Shown: piece after piece, positions 39,172-51,017 of the stretch | Position numbering within the stretch: position 1 is the first letter of the stretch | How the letters are laid out: the number at the start of each line of letters is the position of its first letter | Assembly (NCBI GenBank): GCA_036898135.1 | Contig: CM072513.1 | Span: 87,119,502-87,183,501, forward strand | DNA length: 64,000 nucleotides | Direction of reading: 5' to 3' | From: Oncomelania hupensis | Taxonomy: Eukaryota; Mollusca; Gastropoda; Littorinimorpha; Pomatiopsidae | Notes under the pieces: generated by a model | Told to the model about the DNA's origin: nothing | The model's input: the letters and a program-made list of their open reading frames with translations, nothing else | The model's database searches: none | Translations under genes and position numbers: made by a program

Positions 39172-41521
39172 CTAAAACACACAAAGAAGAGAACAAGATC
39201 TTAATCGATACGGTCGGAAACAATTCGAAATAAGCAAACTCAAATATTACTTAACATCATTTACAAAACTTTATTTGAATTTGTTTTATTTTTTAAAACC
39301 AACAACGTACTCCCATGACCTCTATGGAGAAAATGGATTTCTAGTATAATCGTAACTATAATCTATATATTTCACGATGATTTAGTATACAATGACCCTG
39401 CTGAATTATCAAGCAATCATCAATATACTATATGAATATCGAATACATGCACAGCTACACAGTGAGAACAAATTGCGCTGCATTTTAAAAACAATACCTT
39501 AGTATCTGTTTTCTTGTCTTCATCACTGTCGCCAAACTAACAGGGTACAAAGTGTGTCACCAAGGTAATAGCTCTTGTAAATGTCACAAGTCACTATTAT
39601 CTAATACTTACTGGTGTATCTTCAACAACAAGCAGAGGACCATGTTCTGGACAGTCATTTTCATGTTCCAAGTTACATTCTTCACAATCTGAAATGTACA
39701 CTAAAATTAGTTTTGCTGCAGATAAGACACAGACAGCTAATGTGTTTCCTTGCCTCACAGAAGAAATGCAATACGACATGAAACAACATGACCAATTGTT
39801 CTCTGGTCTACCATTTTGCATTTAAACATATAGAAAAAAGAAGAAACTCGCCTAATGGTGAGAACTGTCTCTCTGGCACAGCTCCATGGTAAGTACTGTC
39901 GGTAAGAAACATTTAATAAACCTAGATGGGCAGGCTTGACAACAAAGACGTTTACTCATTTATAAAAGGAGTGCAGCAACAAAACTTACTGGTCAACAGG
40001 AAATTGTTGAGAGGCTTTCGGGTAGTCCTTCTTTAACCCTAATTAAACTTTGAACTAGACGGGAAAAGCCCATATGACCCACATGCTCTTTATGGAATAA
40101 GTCCCCTCCCCCCTCCCTCTCTTCACCCCACCCCACTTCCCTCCCACCAAAAAAAAAATGTATGGAAACAGTATTAAACTGTAAAGTAATGCAGACTTTG
40201 ATAATTTTTCGATGCTCCTACCTTCAAATGACCTTGACCCCCAGCTCCAAATACACTCATGTACAATGACATACTTAAACTACAACAAAAGTTTTGTTAT
40301 GCCAATAAATAGTGACCTTGGTATGACCTTGATCTTCAGCGACTTTGACATGAACTTGACCTTCGTGTGATCTCTCATGCTCGTGTGTAATCAAATAACC
40401 CAATGTTGTTGCATATACGTGGGGGGGGGGGGGGGGTCTAATATAGAGACATTCTACTGTACGATGACCCATTTTTTATTGTTTTAGTAAGACCTAAAAT
40501 GACCTTGACCTTCACAATCAACTAAAAAACAACACTTATATGAAAGATCTATCTGTTACCTCTAAATACAACAAGTTTTAGCATAAATATCTCTCATATT
40601 TTTGGCTCGTCACTTCCAAGTACCCATACGAACCAACTATGGACAGAGCTAGTGACCATGACGCGAGGATGACCAAATGTGCATAATATAATATATTATG
40701 CTAAAATAATCTTAAGTTCGATAGTATTAATGTAAATAAAAAGTGAACTTTTGCAAAAACTTGTAATTTCTTGACTAACATTTTGCAAAAAATTTTCATT
40801 TCTTGACTAACATTTGCTGACTATGTGACATTAACCTTGAAGTGAAGTCATTAATTCACTGATAAGGTCTTGTGGGTATACCCCATCCTACGAAGTTCAG
40901 TTGTGATACATGAAAAAGATTCAGAGTACTCAGCCATTCTTACAGTTTTGCACAGATGGTCAGCGGACGGAGGACTAACAAACTGATGGACGACGAATGG
41001 ACAGACAAAAACTTGTTTGTGGATATCATTTTTCGACTAGTATTTAGGACTCGTCTCACCTAGATTTGCACAAATCTGGACAAGTTTGATTTTGGGATGA
41101 AGTACATAGAGTTCTATTCAATCATATCCCGTAAATCAAAAAGCAATATATTCAATTTTCACACCCACAAAATTAAATTTCCTACAATGTATTCTTTCCT
41201 ACACAACATTAAATTTCCTACAATGTATTACTTCCTACATGTGGTGTCTTTTCAAATACAAAATTGCAAAAATCCACACGATTACAACATTAATTTTTTT
41301 TAAGCATACTCAATGCAGCTAAATTACTCTTTAATGTTATCAAGTCTCAAAACAAACAAAAACAACGGAAAATAGAATGGAATATCCTACTCACAAATGA
41401 ATCTGTCATCATTAGGCACCTCAAGTTCCATGTAGTTAATGGATGGTCGTTTTCTAAAGCTGTACACATGTGGCTCTTCATCACTCTTGTGGGATTTCGT
41501 CTGTTTTAAGTGTCTTTTTGG
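37324..41521 (-). CDS. PRDM9-like zinc-finger protein lacking the SET domain, copy A (four exons, 5' end not found)
   Basis: Joined minus-strand exons: 41395-41521, 39612-39688, 39498-39536, 37324-39171; all introns GT-AG and all phases agree. The product starts with a Lys-rich stretch and an SSXRD-like YSFRKRPSINYMELEVP, then DDRFIYCEEC and DCPEHGPLLVVED, which align with the SSXRD end and pre-SET zinc knuckle of PRDM9 (DDDYLYCEEC, C..HGP). Next is a 13-residue exon FGDSDEDKKTDTK, then one isolated C2H2 finger like PRDM9's post-SET finger, another isolated finger, and a C-terminal tandem C2H2 array. PRDM9 binds DNA through its array and trimethylates H3K4/K36 through SET. Here the introns between knuckle and fingers are 75 and 326 bp and AT-rich, leaving no room for a SET domain. 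No KRAB exon was found. Expected nuclear; function unknown. The frame is fully open, arguing against simple decay. Confidence 0.78.
39498..39536 (-). CDS. 13-codon linker exon of PRDM9-like gene A
   Basis: FGDSDEDKKTDTK, phase 0 on both sides, with acceptor ending gttag and donor gtattg. Identical position in copy B. FGD could be a relic of the YGDEY end of a SET domain, but this is speculative. Confidence 0.6.
39612..39688 (-). CDS. Pre-SET zinc-knuckle exon of PRDM9-like gene A
   Basis: Enters in phase 1 (completing Tyr) and ends in phase 0 at donor gtaagt. Encodes CEECNLEHENDCPEHGP followed by LLVVEDTP. The C-x2-C-x8-C-x3-H spacing matches the PRDM9 knuckle. Confidence 0.82.
40057..41095. 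repeat. Repeat R2, copy 2 of unit A (intron)
   Basis: Within the intron between the SSXRD-like and knuckle exons. Includes a 15-G run (about 40421-40436; longer in unit B, about 56693-56711) and several TGACCTTGACC motifs. Confidence 0.65.
41395..41521 (-). CDS. SSXRD-like exon of PRDM9-like gene A
   Basis: 127 bp; acceptor gtttag, donor gtgagt; phase 0 in, 1 out. Encodes PKRHLKQTKSHKSDEEPH, then VYSFRKRPSINYMELEVP and NDDRFI. This resembles the PRDM9 MYSLRERK--Y-E--EP-DDDYL segment. Upstream exons are not identified; 250 bp further upstream the dead LINE begins. Confidence 0.75.
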
Positions 41522-42173
41522 CTAAACAATAAAACAAGCCATAGTTTAGCAAGCAATATTAGAGGAACCAGGAGGACCTGAGAGAATATTGATCACCTAA
41601 ATAAAATGTATGACGTTGATAGGGATGAAAAAAGTTTTTAAAGTTCTTGCATTTTCTTCATCAATTGAACAACTGCAAATTTATAACAATTACTAGGCAT
41701 TTACAAGAAATCAGAAGATTGTGCACTTGTAATTTTTTAAAATTTATTTACATTTTTTTTAGCCATGTGGGTTTGGGCACTGAATAGAATAGACCCAACG
41801 TTTTCCAACGTGTCATAAGAGGTGACTAACAGGGGTGATGTTAGCATGGCATCATTGGGCGACAGTCTTCTACACAGAAGTCACCGGCCAGGATGGAGAA
41901 ACCTCATGTTACTACAGGTTCAACGACCACGTGCTCGGCGCCAAGGAGAGCCACACTGTATTCATGGATATCGGCTATGGCCAACAGCATGGAGAGGATT
42001 GGGCCCTGCCAGGTCTTTCTTGTCCAAGACACACTGCATGATGAAAAGAACCATTTACTCCATACCGGATCGGTCGTCGCCCAGATCACCAAGGACCGCA
42101 CCTTCCGTTGGCAACCAGGATGGAGGCGATAATCGTGCTACTGATGGACAACTTAGCAAGATCCGCACCAAAG

Positions 42174-43010
42174 ACAACATCGTCATAGGAACCTGGAATG
42201 TCAGGACCATAAATGCGGAGGGAAAATGAGAAGAACTGGCCCACGAGCTGGACCACTATCGATGGAAGGTTTTAGGGATCAGCGAACTGCGCTGGAAAGG
42301 CCTAGGTGAAACAACGACCGACAAAGGTCACAAGCTCTATTTCAGCGGTAGAGATGATAGGCATGAACACGGCGTTGGATTCATGGTCCACATGAACATT
42401 CTAGCCACTGTCATGGGTTGCCGCCCAGTCTCCAGTAGGCTCATTACCATCCGCCTGAGAGCAGCCCCTTTCAACATCACCGTCATCCAGGCCTATGCCC
42501 CAACATCAGACTATGACGACAGCGAAATGGAGGATTTCTATTAAAATCTACAGGCGGTCCTTGACCAAGTGCCGAAGAAGGACATAGTCATAATGCAAGG
42601 CGACTGGAATGCCAAGGTTGGCCAAGATGCGCACCACAACTGGGGAGAAACACGTGGACCCCACTGCAACAACGAGACAAATGACAGGGGTCTGAGACTC
42701 TTGGAGTTTGCCAGATACAACAATCTGATACTGGCAAACACGCTTGGTCTCCACAAAAAATCCAGATGATGGACATGGCACAGTCCCGGCGGGGAGCATC
42801 ACAACCAGATCGACTACATCATGGTCAAGAAACGCTTCAGATCAAGCATCAACATTGGCAGGACACGCACTTTTCTAAGAGCATACATCGGAAGTGACCA
42901 CGATCTCATTATGATGTCTTTCCGGCTCCACTTGAAGAGAGTAAACACAGCAAAGTGCACTAGATTGAAGTTTGACCTGGACAAACTGCAAGACCCGGAG
43001 GTGACAGAAA
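42174..43010 (+). pseudogene. RTE LINE APE endonuclease region (broken)
   Basis: Endonuclease/exonuclease/phosphatase-type nickase domain of the LINE, resembling CFDP2/Bov-B proteins. GTWNVRT, SELRWKG, QAYAP, GDWNAKVG and SDHDL catalytic motifs are visible in one frame, interrupted by in-frame stops (after AEGK, after DFY, after KKSR). Copy B (58453-59290) has the same stops plus a CAG-to-TAG change in FQA (about 59295). Confidence 0.88.
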
Positions 43011-44274
43011 TATTTCAGGCCACAATTGGGGGGAAATTTGCACCACTGCTCATTTTGGGAGCTGGTGAAGTAGATGTCAACACCATGATAACCACCTTCA
43101 ACTCAGCTGTGACAGATGCCACCACGGAGATCATTGGAAAGCACCAGCCAAAGAAGAAGCTGTGGATTACACCTGAACTTTTGGACTTGTGTAATGAAGA
43201 GAGATGAAAAAGAAAAAGAACACCTAACAGGGAGCTGATGCTTACCAAAAAATCAACAATGACATCCAAATAGGCATGCGCACAGCAAAGGAGAACTGGA
43301 CAAAAGATCAATGCCAGAAAATAGAGAACCGTCTGAACAAGAACAACAGCAAGAAGGCCTACCAGACTGTGAAGTGGCTGACAAGTGTTAATCAGCTCAA
43401 GGTCTCCACGATCCAAAGCAAGTCTGGCATATTCCTTACAGAAGAACAAGAAGTCTTGGACTGATGGACAAGGTACTGCTCAGACCTTTACAACCATACA
43501 CCAAACGGAGACCCATCAGTTCTAGCATATCCTGAGAACAGAGAAGAAGAAATCCTCCCAATTCTCCAAGAAGAAGTTGAGGCAGCAGTGCAATCGCTGA
43601 AGAAGGGGAAGTCAGTGGACGTGGACAACATACCCACGGAACTGCTTCAAGCAGGAGGAGAAGCGATGATTGACGCACTCACCATTATCTGTAACAAGAT
43701 CTGGCAGAGTGGGGAGTGGCCTACACCAGGACCCAGTCGCTTGTCATCACTTTTCCCAAAAAAGGTAACCTTCAGGAATGTGAAAATTACCGCACATCTA
43801 CCTCATCAGCCATCCCAACAAGGTCCTCCTGAAAATAATACTCAACAGGTTTAACCCCAAGCTGAACATATCATAGCTGAAGAACAAGCAGGATTCAGGC
43901 AAGGATGGGCAAGTAGCGAGAGTAGCGACTACATTTTGTAGTTTCGCTACTATTTGGAGTAGTTTGTAACGATCCAAACTACATATTGTAAAAATGTAGT
44001 TGTAAAGCAGCGAACTACAAATTTGTCAGTAGCGAAGTAGCGAAAATGTGTTTTTCGCTACGCTACTTCCCTTGCCGTGTGACTTGCACTTTCAGTCAAG
44101 CCGAAGCGAGTGCTGTCTCGCGCGAGATTGATCGCTCGCTCAGCGAACGGAAGCCTGATTGTGATAGGCTGAAAGCAAAAGCCAGCCACGTGACTTTCAA
44201 AAGCGCGCGTCAGTCATCTCAGTCTTTGTTCCGGCAAATCAAGCACAGAACGCACAAATTTTAGACCGCAGAAG

Positions 44275-44490
44275 ATGGAGAAACTTCCAACTTTGTTTAA
44301 ACCATATGTAGAATTTTTTCATTTCAAAGAAGAAACGGACAATGCATTTATATTTAAATGCAAGTACAGATGCAATGAGTATTCAACGAGCAAGACGACA
44401 GCATCCAATCTAAGGCTTAATTTCAAGTCTGCGTATACAACCTTATGGCTGTATTTATGTTTTGTATCAGACATAACTGAGTACATATAA
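44275..44490 (+). pseudogene. Relic BED-finger start of a hAT transposase
   Basis: Begins ATGGAGAAACTTCC; protein MEKLPTLFKPYVEFFHF then FIFKCKYRCNEYSTSK and ASNLRLNFKSAY. The aromatic-rich start, Cys pair, STSK and ASNLR resemble the BED zinc finger at hAT transposase N-termini, but the Cys spacing is altered and the His ligands are missing. 71 residues only; a relic at best. Confidence 0.45.
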
Positions 44491-44783
44491 CTTTTTTTTT
44501 TTCTATTTTTGACTTTGATTATTAATTTATTATTAATAATATTTTTTGTATTTTGCAAATGGTACATAATGTATTAAGTGTGCTCCTATATAATGATCTT
44601 GACTTGCAATGTTATCAATAACAAATTTTGTAGTCTAAGGAAATATTTTGTATCTTTTTTTTTCTTTTTTTTTTGTAATCTGATAAAAAGCATATATTAT
44701 TAAAAGTATTCACTTTTTTTTTCTTGTCTTTTTAAAAAAATTTACTTACATTTAAAAAATACTTAGCAGTCCCATTGTGATTA

Positions 44784-45591
44784 TCCTATCCTATCTCATC
44801 CTGTCCCGTAACCCGGAGGTCGTAGGGGCACCACATATGATCGTTTAACCAGCATACTCCATCTTTCTCTGTCCTCAGCAGCCCTGATGGCTTCGCTCAG
44901 TGTCAAACCAGTCCATTCTCGAATGTTGTCCTCCCACCTCTTTTTTGGTCTCCCTCTTCTTCTACCTCCTTGCACTGTGACTTGCAGAATAGTCTTTGCA
45001 GCAAGGCCTGATGATCTGGTGACGTGGCCATACCATCGGAGTTTCCGTTTCTTCACCATTGTGAGCAGGTCATCGTGTTGTCCAATGGCTTGTGTGATGG
45101 TCTGTCGGACTTCGTCGTTGGTGATGTGTTGGGTATAGGAAATGCCCAGAAGTCTTCTGTAGCACCTCATCTCCATGCTTTGTATTCTTCGTTGGAGATC
45201 TGCTGTGAGGGTCCATGTTTCGCAAGCATATAGGAAGATGGAGATGACAAGGGAGCGCAGCAGTCTTACTTTGGAATGTAGACTGATGGTCCTGTCTTTC
45301 CAAATGGGCTTCAACCTTGTCAGGGCAGCAGTTGTTTGTGCGATCCTGGAGAGGACTTCCTGTTGGGACCCATTGTCTGATACAATGGCTCCTAAATATT
45401 TGAAGCTATGCACTGTGTTGAGGGATTGGCCTTGGACTTCGATGTCCGTGTTGATGCCATTGGTGTTGTTGGTCATCATTTTGGTTTTCTCTGCACTTAT
45501 TTCCATTCCATAAGCTCTGGAGGTGGTGTCAAGCCTCTGTACCAGCTGTTCAAGTTCTTGTTCCTCTCCAGCCAATCCATCAATGTCAAAA
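44784..45591 (-). mobile_element. RTE LINE inside the hAT element, unit A
   Basis: Minus-strand LINE 3' part (from [15 protein letters not shown] to GYGTG) with (TCCTA)n. TSD ATTGTGATTA at 44774-44783 and 45592-45601. Also in unit B (61064-61876), so older than the split; the tail has one more TCCTA unit in B. Confidence 0.92.
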
Positions 45592-45735
45592 ATTGTGATT
45601 ACAGTTTTTTTTTAAAGTAGTTTGAAAAGTAGTTAGCTACTTTTTTAAAAGTAGCGTAAAAGTAGCGAACTACATTCCTTCAAAATGTAACTGTAAAGTA
45701 GCGAACTACTTTTTTAGACTAATGTAACTGTAGTG

Positions 45736-46010
45736 TCCTATCCTATCCTATCCTGTCCCATAACCCGAAGGTCGTAGGGGCACCACAGATGATCGCTTAA
45801 CCAGCATACTCCATCTTTCTCTGTCCTCAGCAGCCCTCATGGCTTCGCTCAGTGTCAAACCAGTCCATTCTCGAATGTTGTCCTCCCACCTCTTTTTCGG
45901 TCTCCCCCTTCTTCTACCTCCTTGCACTGTGCCTTGCAGAATGGTCTTTGCAAGGCCTGATGATCTGGTGACGTGGCCATACCATCGGAGTTTCCGTTTC
46001 AACAACACAC
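45736..46010 (-). mobile_element. Second RTE LINE inside the hAT element, unit A only
   Basis: 275 bp, (TCCTA)n plus LINE 3' end, with 10 bp of non-LINE sequence (aacaacacac) at its truncated 5' end. TSD AACTGTAGTG at 45726-45735 and 46011-46020. Unit B shows the single, empty site at about 62010-62019. Confidence 0.95.
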
Positions 46011-47700
46011 AACTGTAGTGTAGCGGACTACTTTTCAAAAGTAGTTTGCCCATCCTTGGATTCAGGGCAGGGCAAAGTACCACTGAACAGATTTTCAACC
46101 ACAGAATAATCTGCGAGAAATACCTACAGCACCAACAACATCTATATTTTATGTGTTTGTAGCCTTCAAGAAAGCATTTGACCGAGTCTGGCATGCAGCT
46201 CTGTGGGCAACAATGAAAGTGTACAACATCAGCCCTAAAATTATTGAAGTCATCAAAAGCCTGTATGACAAGGCTACCAGTGCAGTCCTCCACAACAGCG
46301 CCCTCGGAAACTGGTTCAGAACAACAATTGGTGTGCGTCAGGGATGCCTACTCTCTCCAACACTCTTCAACATCTTCCTAGAGCGCATCATGTCAGATGC
46401 CCTTGCAGATCAAGAAGGTACAGTCAGCATAGGGAAAGAGCAATCTCCAACCTTCGTTTTGCGGATGACATTGATGGATTGGCTGGAGAGGAACAAGAAC
46501 TTGAACAGCTGGTAAAGAGGCTTGACACCACCTCCAGAGCCTATGGAATAGAAATAAGTGCAGAGAAGACCAAAATGATGACCAACAACACCAATGGCAT
46601 CAATACGGACATCAAAGTCCAAGGCCAATCCCTCAACACAGTGCATAGCTTCAAATATTTAAGAGCCATTGTATCAGACAATGAGTCCCGACAGGAAGTC
46701 CTCTCCAGGATTGCACAAACAATTGCTGCCCTAGCGAGGTTGAAGCCAATTTGGAAAGACAGGACCATCAGCCTACATTCCAAGGTAAGACAGCTGCACT
46801 AAATTGTCATCACCATCTTCCTATACGTTTGCAAAAAATGGACCCTCACAGCATAGATCTACAACGAAGAATACCAAGCATGGAAGTGGGGATGCTACAG
46901 AAGACTTCTTGGCATTTTCTTAACCCAGCACATCACCAATGACGAAGACCATCACACAAGCCATTGGACAACACGATGACCTGCTCACAGTGGTGAAAAA
47001 ACTAAAACTCCGATGGTATGACCACGTCACCAGATCATCAGGTCTTGCAAAGACCATCCTGCAAGGCACAGTGCATTAAGGTAGAAGAAGAGGGAGACCG
47101 AAAAAGAGGTGGGAGGACAACATTCGAGAATGGACTGGTTTGACACTGAGCGAAACCATCAGGGTTGCCGAGGACAGGGAAAGATGGAATATGCTGGTTA
47201 AACGATCATCTGTGGTGCCCCTATGACCTCCGAGTTACAGGATAGAATAGGATAGGATTTAGGGGGTGAGGGGGGGGGAGGTAGGGGTGTTGATGAGGAG
47301 GATCTTTGACACTTTATTGTCCATTTTTATTGGGAAATTCTGGGCCGCCTCCCCTTAGGAAGGCGTGCAGTAGTCACAGCCTGTGGCGCGCCCAAACCCA
47401 ACTTATCTAATATTAGTTGTGTTTTTGAAATTTTGTTGTGGGAGCAAAACCGGAGAAAACACAGGCATGTTCATTTTGTTCTCCAGTCCTCTGTTGCTGT
47501 TCTATCTTTGTTTTTCTCTCTCAATCTCTGACACTGAAATTCCAAGCATTTAAAGAAAAGGAAAACTGCCATGATCAGTTAATAATAATAATAACTAATA
47601 ATAATAATAATAATAAATAATAATACTAATAAATAATAATAAAACTGGATCTATATATGCCTCATTCCTAAATCAGACTCAAAGAGCAGCAATCTGTATC

Positions 47701-47870
47701 CTACATACACACTCACATGTTACAGATGCTCTTACATACACACTCACATGTTACAGATGCTCTTACATACACACTCACATGTTACAGATGCTCTTACGTA
47801 CACACTCACATGTTACAGATGCTCTTACGTACACACTCACATGTTGCAGATGCTCTTACATACACACCAA
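47701..47870. repeat. 31-bp minisatellite, unit A
   Basis: About five units of tacatacacactcacatgt plus tacagatgctct. The unit B copy is 63708-63846 and marks the end of the duplication. Confidence 0.92.
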
Positions 47871-48296
47871 TCACCAATTCATCACTCAAACATGGGGTGT
47901 AAAGGCAAGTCACTATTAGAAGACAGAAAGGAAATCAAATCTTATTTTTTAATTTTAGACAGACTGCATCCAATACCATTATTGAAGGGAGGGAGGAAAC
48001 CAGAGTACCCAGAGAATACCCTTGGTGATCTGAAATTCTTGTACCTAAGTCACGTAAGTTCGTCCCCTGTGAGGTTAGAACCCGCGACTTGTGGCAAAGG
48101 AAATCAGCTCTCTCTCTCTCTCACATGGACACTTCCACAGAAAACGATATAAGCATACATACTTGGACTCGCACACACAAGCAGAATCTTACACCTTACA
48201 CTTTGAAGACCAGTGGGGGTGGGGGGGGGGGGACTAAACCACTCCCACTCACTCTCGCTCTCTCTCTCCCTCCCTCTCTCTCTTTCATCTGGGAAA

Positions 48297-50356
48297 AATC
48301 TAAAATCTACCTCTTTTGAAATAACATGAGGAAAACACAGTCTGAGGTGTTCGGGGCTGTAAATCTAACATCAAAGACTCATTTTAGAAACAAAATGGAT
48401 ACAACGAATACAAAAACACAATTGGTCACTAACCGTCGACTAAGGGTACAACAAACTTCGGGTATAACGAAGAGAAAACACTTTCCTCTGGACTTCGTTG
48501 TAAGCGCGTTCGATTGTATTTAGGACTCATCTCCTATCCTATCCTCGCACAGATTTGCTAAAATCTGGAATTCTTTTTTTTGTGGGTGAATACATAGACT
48601 CACATTGCTATGCATGTGAGTAACAAAAACCTCAAGCATTAATTTTTGCATTAAAAAGTAAAAAGGAAATCAACATTGAGAACGAACCACACCGACACAG
48701 CCCAATAGCTCATGAAGACCAATGACAAGACAGTAAGAGTAGTCAAATGTAAAGAATACACAAAAAACTTCAGAACTTCATTTTCATTAGGTCTTTTCGC
48801 CTACAGTTTTGTTTCCATTGATCATATCTGGATGACATAAAAATAAAATAATAATAAACACAATGCATCTGCTTTCACACAAAAAGTATATACTTTCTTA
48901 TACTCCTGAAACATTCCAGTTTTCCAACTCTGAAATGAACAAGTTCTGGACCACAACGCGTGCAGAGTTCCTTTGCGTGCACTTTTGTTGTTCTGTTCTA
49001 TTCAGTTCCGTTATTTAAAGTGACATCATCGTCATTACGTAACTCGATTTGCACAAGTTTGGTTTTACGTTGGAGGCATAGGTAAAGTCTAAATATATAT
49101 ACCAAACTTGAACCAAATCTCTCCAGTAGTTTGGGAGAAAATAGGATTAGAAACTGGAGGACCAAAACCCATATGACTCACATGCACCTTATGGAACTTT
49201 GATGTGAAGGCGTACCAACAGACATACACATAATAATAATTACTGAATATTCCTTCAGCTGTTTGACAAGCAATACAGGAAGTTCTATCCTACTGTTTTG
49301 AAACTTAAGACTCCATGCCTTAGTCATATATGTATTCAGTATTCTTGAACTTGAAGTACTATATTCTCAAGAAATAAATAGGAAATTAAATAAAAAAATT
49401 TATTAGCTGAACTTTAAACTAAATTATGCCTATCTGGACTAACGTTAATAATAATTATAGTAGTAATACTTTCCCATGATCCATTCTTTTAGGTTAGGTG
49501 TCTGTGGCCTGTCATTGTGAAGTTTATTTTAAATTTGCTTCGTTGCAAAATAAGATAAGATAGTTATTCATTGCTTACAGGGTCCAGCGGACTGCAAAAG
49601 ACCCGAATCAGGACCATAAAATCAGGACCATAACTTCGTTGAAAGAAGACTCACCCCTGATCCGTATAAAAGATCTGCTGAAACAACCCTAGTGGTAACA
49701 CTGACGGCACTACACCGGCCGGTCACTTTACAATAAAGGCATCCCATGCAAGGGACGCTGAGGCTATACTTTTAATTTATCGAACCCCCGTTTACAAAAA
49801 CAAAATAGAATCTAAACATCATTACAAAATAGTAAAAAACGTCAATAACAGTACTAAACACAAAAACGACTACATCAATGCTAAATCATCTGATAAATTG
49901 GCATAACAACATAAGTGAATTACAAAGGTCTCAACACTAGCGTCAAATAACAAAAAAACAAGTTAAGATTGCAATCGCGGTGAAAAACTGTAGTTTTTTA
50001 GTTTACTTTTTACAATACTTGAACACAAACGAGCCGAATACAGTGTAACTCCAATGCGTTATCGCTAAATACTACAACACTGAACTGCATTAAGAAAAAA
50101 CTACATCGTTAACAATACTCCTTCTAACATCGATGGCAGATGTCTGCTCACAAGGTGTAATTTTACCAAAAAATAAAGCAAAAATCTACAAAACAAAGAA
50201 ATGCTAGACAACACAATTATGCTTTTGTTTTAATTTAAATCCAGCATCAACAACACCCTCTCCCCAAATTCGAAGATTACAAAACATTGGTATGACAAAA
50301 GCAACAGCATCAATCCTGAACTAGGAACACTACGAAAAGACAACACGAGTTAAATA
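48297..50356. other. 2-kb segment in unit B absent from unit A
   Basis: No gene recognised. Contains an R2 fragment (about 49070-49235), R1 copy (49550-49815) and AT-rich DNA. Either inserted in B or deleted from A; I see no clear flanking duplication. Confidence 0.6.
49550..49815 (+). repeat. R1 repeat, longest copy
   Basis: Includes taaagtgaccggc complement blocks and gatccgtataaaagatctg; opposite orientation to the copy at 120-365. Confidence 0.65.
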
Positions 50357-50623
50357 CGTCAGTAAATGACAAACAGTCCGACATTTAAAGACTATAGCAA
50401 GGATAATACATTAGTTTTATATTTACATGCACAATAATTTTATATTTAAACGCACGAAATAAAGAACTCCATTGACTACAGGGACATTGAATTGACCATG
50501 CACACGAAAGGGGGACTACATGGACAAAGAGACTAAATGGAGCATCAAAAAGCCTCGACTCAATGCAAACAGTGTGTACAAGATGCAGTTTTATTTCTTC
50601 AATTGCAAATTTTTTACAAAGAT

Positions 50624-51017
50624 TCCTATCCTATCCTATCCCGTAACTCTGAGGTCATAGGGGCACCACAGGTGATCGTTTAACCAGCGTACTCCATCTT
50701 TCCCTGTCCTCAGCAACACTGATGGCTTCGCTCAGTGTCAAACCAGTCCATTCTCGAATGTTGTCCTCCCACCTCTTTTTCGGTCTCCCTCTTCTTCTAC
50801 CTCCTTGCACTGTGCCTTGCAGGATGGTCTTTGCAAGACCTGATGATCTGGTGACGTGGCCACACCATCGGAGTTTCTGTTTTTTTCACCACTGTGAGCA
50901 GGTCATCGTGTTGTCCAATGGCTTGAGTGATGGTCTGTCGGACTTTGTTGTTGGTGATGTGCTGGGCATAGGAAATGCCCAGAGGACTTCTGTAGCACCT
51001 CATCTCCATGCTTTGTA
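50624..51017 (-). mobile_element. 5'-truncated RTE LINE fragment (unit B)
   Basis: Orthologous to the unit A copy at 30387-30778, with the same truncation point (ctttgtag then attacagg). Confidence 0.88.

Larger units (their letters stand above)
43900..46058. mobile_element. hAT-type DNA transposon, unit A, containing two LINE insertions
   Basis: Perfect 13-bp terminal inverted repeats CAAGGATGGGCAA/TTGCCCATCCTTG; 8-bp TSD GATTCAGG at 43892-43899 and 46059-46066. Subterminal regions are dense in GTAGCGAA/TTCGCTAC motifs on both sides, a typical transposase-binding layout. Removing it restores the LINE sequence [15 protein letters not shown]. Its own DNA is about 1.07 kb once nested LINEs are removed, and it has only a relic ORF. 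Confidence 0.92.
41775..47259 (+). mobile_element. Near-full-length dead RTE LINE, unit A, split by a hAT element
   Basis: The 5' part carries APE-type endonuclease blocks (NIVIGTWNVRTINAEGK, VLGISELRWKG, ITVIQAYAPTSDYDDSE, IVIMQGDWNAKVGQDA, GSDHDLIMMSF). RT sequence runs from 43000 to 43899 and resumes at 46059 ([27 protein letters not shown]). The tail is GGATA-like (47240-47259). Stops at about 42227, 42542 and 42767 and frameshifts near 43200 and 46430 are shared with unit B (58050-63259), so it died before the split. The 5' end is approximate. Confidence 0.88.
29930..47870. repeat. Duplicated unit A
   Basis: Matches unit B (48107-63846) throughout, with a few percent divergence. Segments: 29930-30120 with 48107-48296; 30122-31118 with 50357-51357; 32833-33044 with 51348-51560; 35314-47870 with 51560-63846. 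A carries three insertions missing from B (31119-32832, 33045-35303, 45736-46010); B carries 48297-50356, missing from A. Confidence 0.9.

Noticed and set aside
39172..39611. Hidden SET domain between knuckle and finger exons
   Set aside because: Read in all minus-strand frames; the introns are 75 and 326 bp, AT-rich and without SET motifs.
39855..40040. Two extra minus-strand exon-like stretches (HGAVPERQFSPLGEF and DYPKASQQFPVD) with plausible splice sites, conserved in B
   Set aside because: Including them breaks the phase and the contiguous DDRFIYCEEC match; no family similarity recognised.
41822..42229. 135-codon frame upstream of the LINE endonuclease
   Set aside because: Overlaps another frame in the LINE 5' region, has no recognised domain, and the LINE is dead in both units; ORF1 status cannot be supported.
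44796..45575. 259-codon reverse-strand protein
   Set aside because: It is the 3' part of a truncated RTE LINE, not a host gene.
41522..50356. KRAB exon upstream of gene A
   Set aside because: No KRAB-like stretch seen on the minus strand; the DNA is mostly LINE and hAT. Exons may lie beyond recognisable range.
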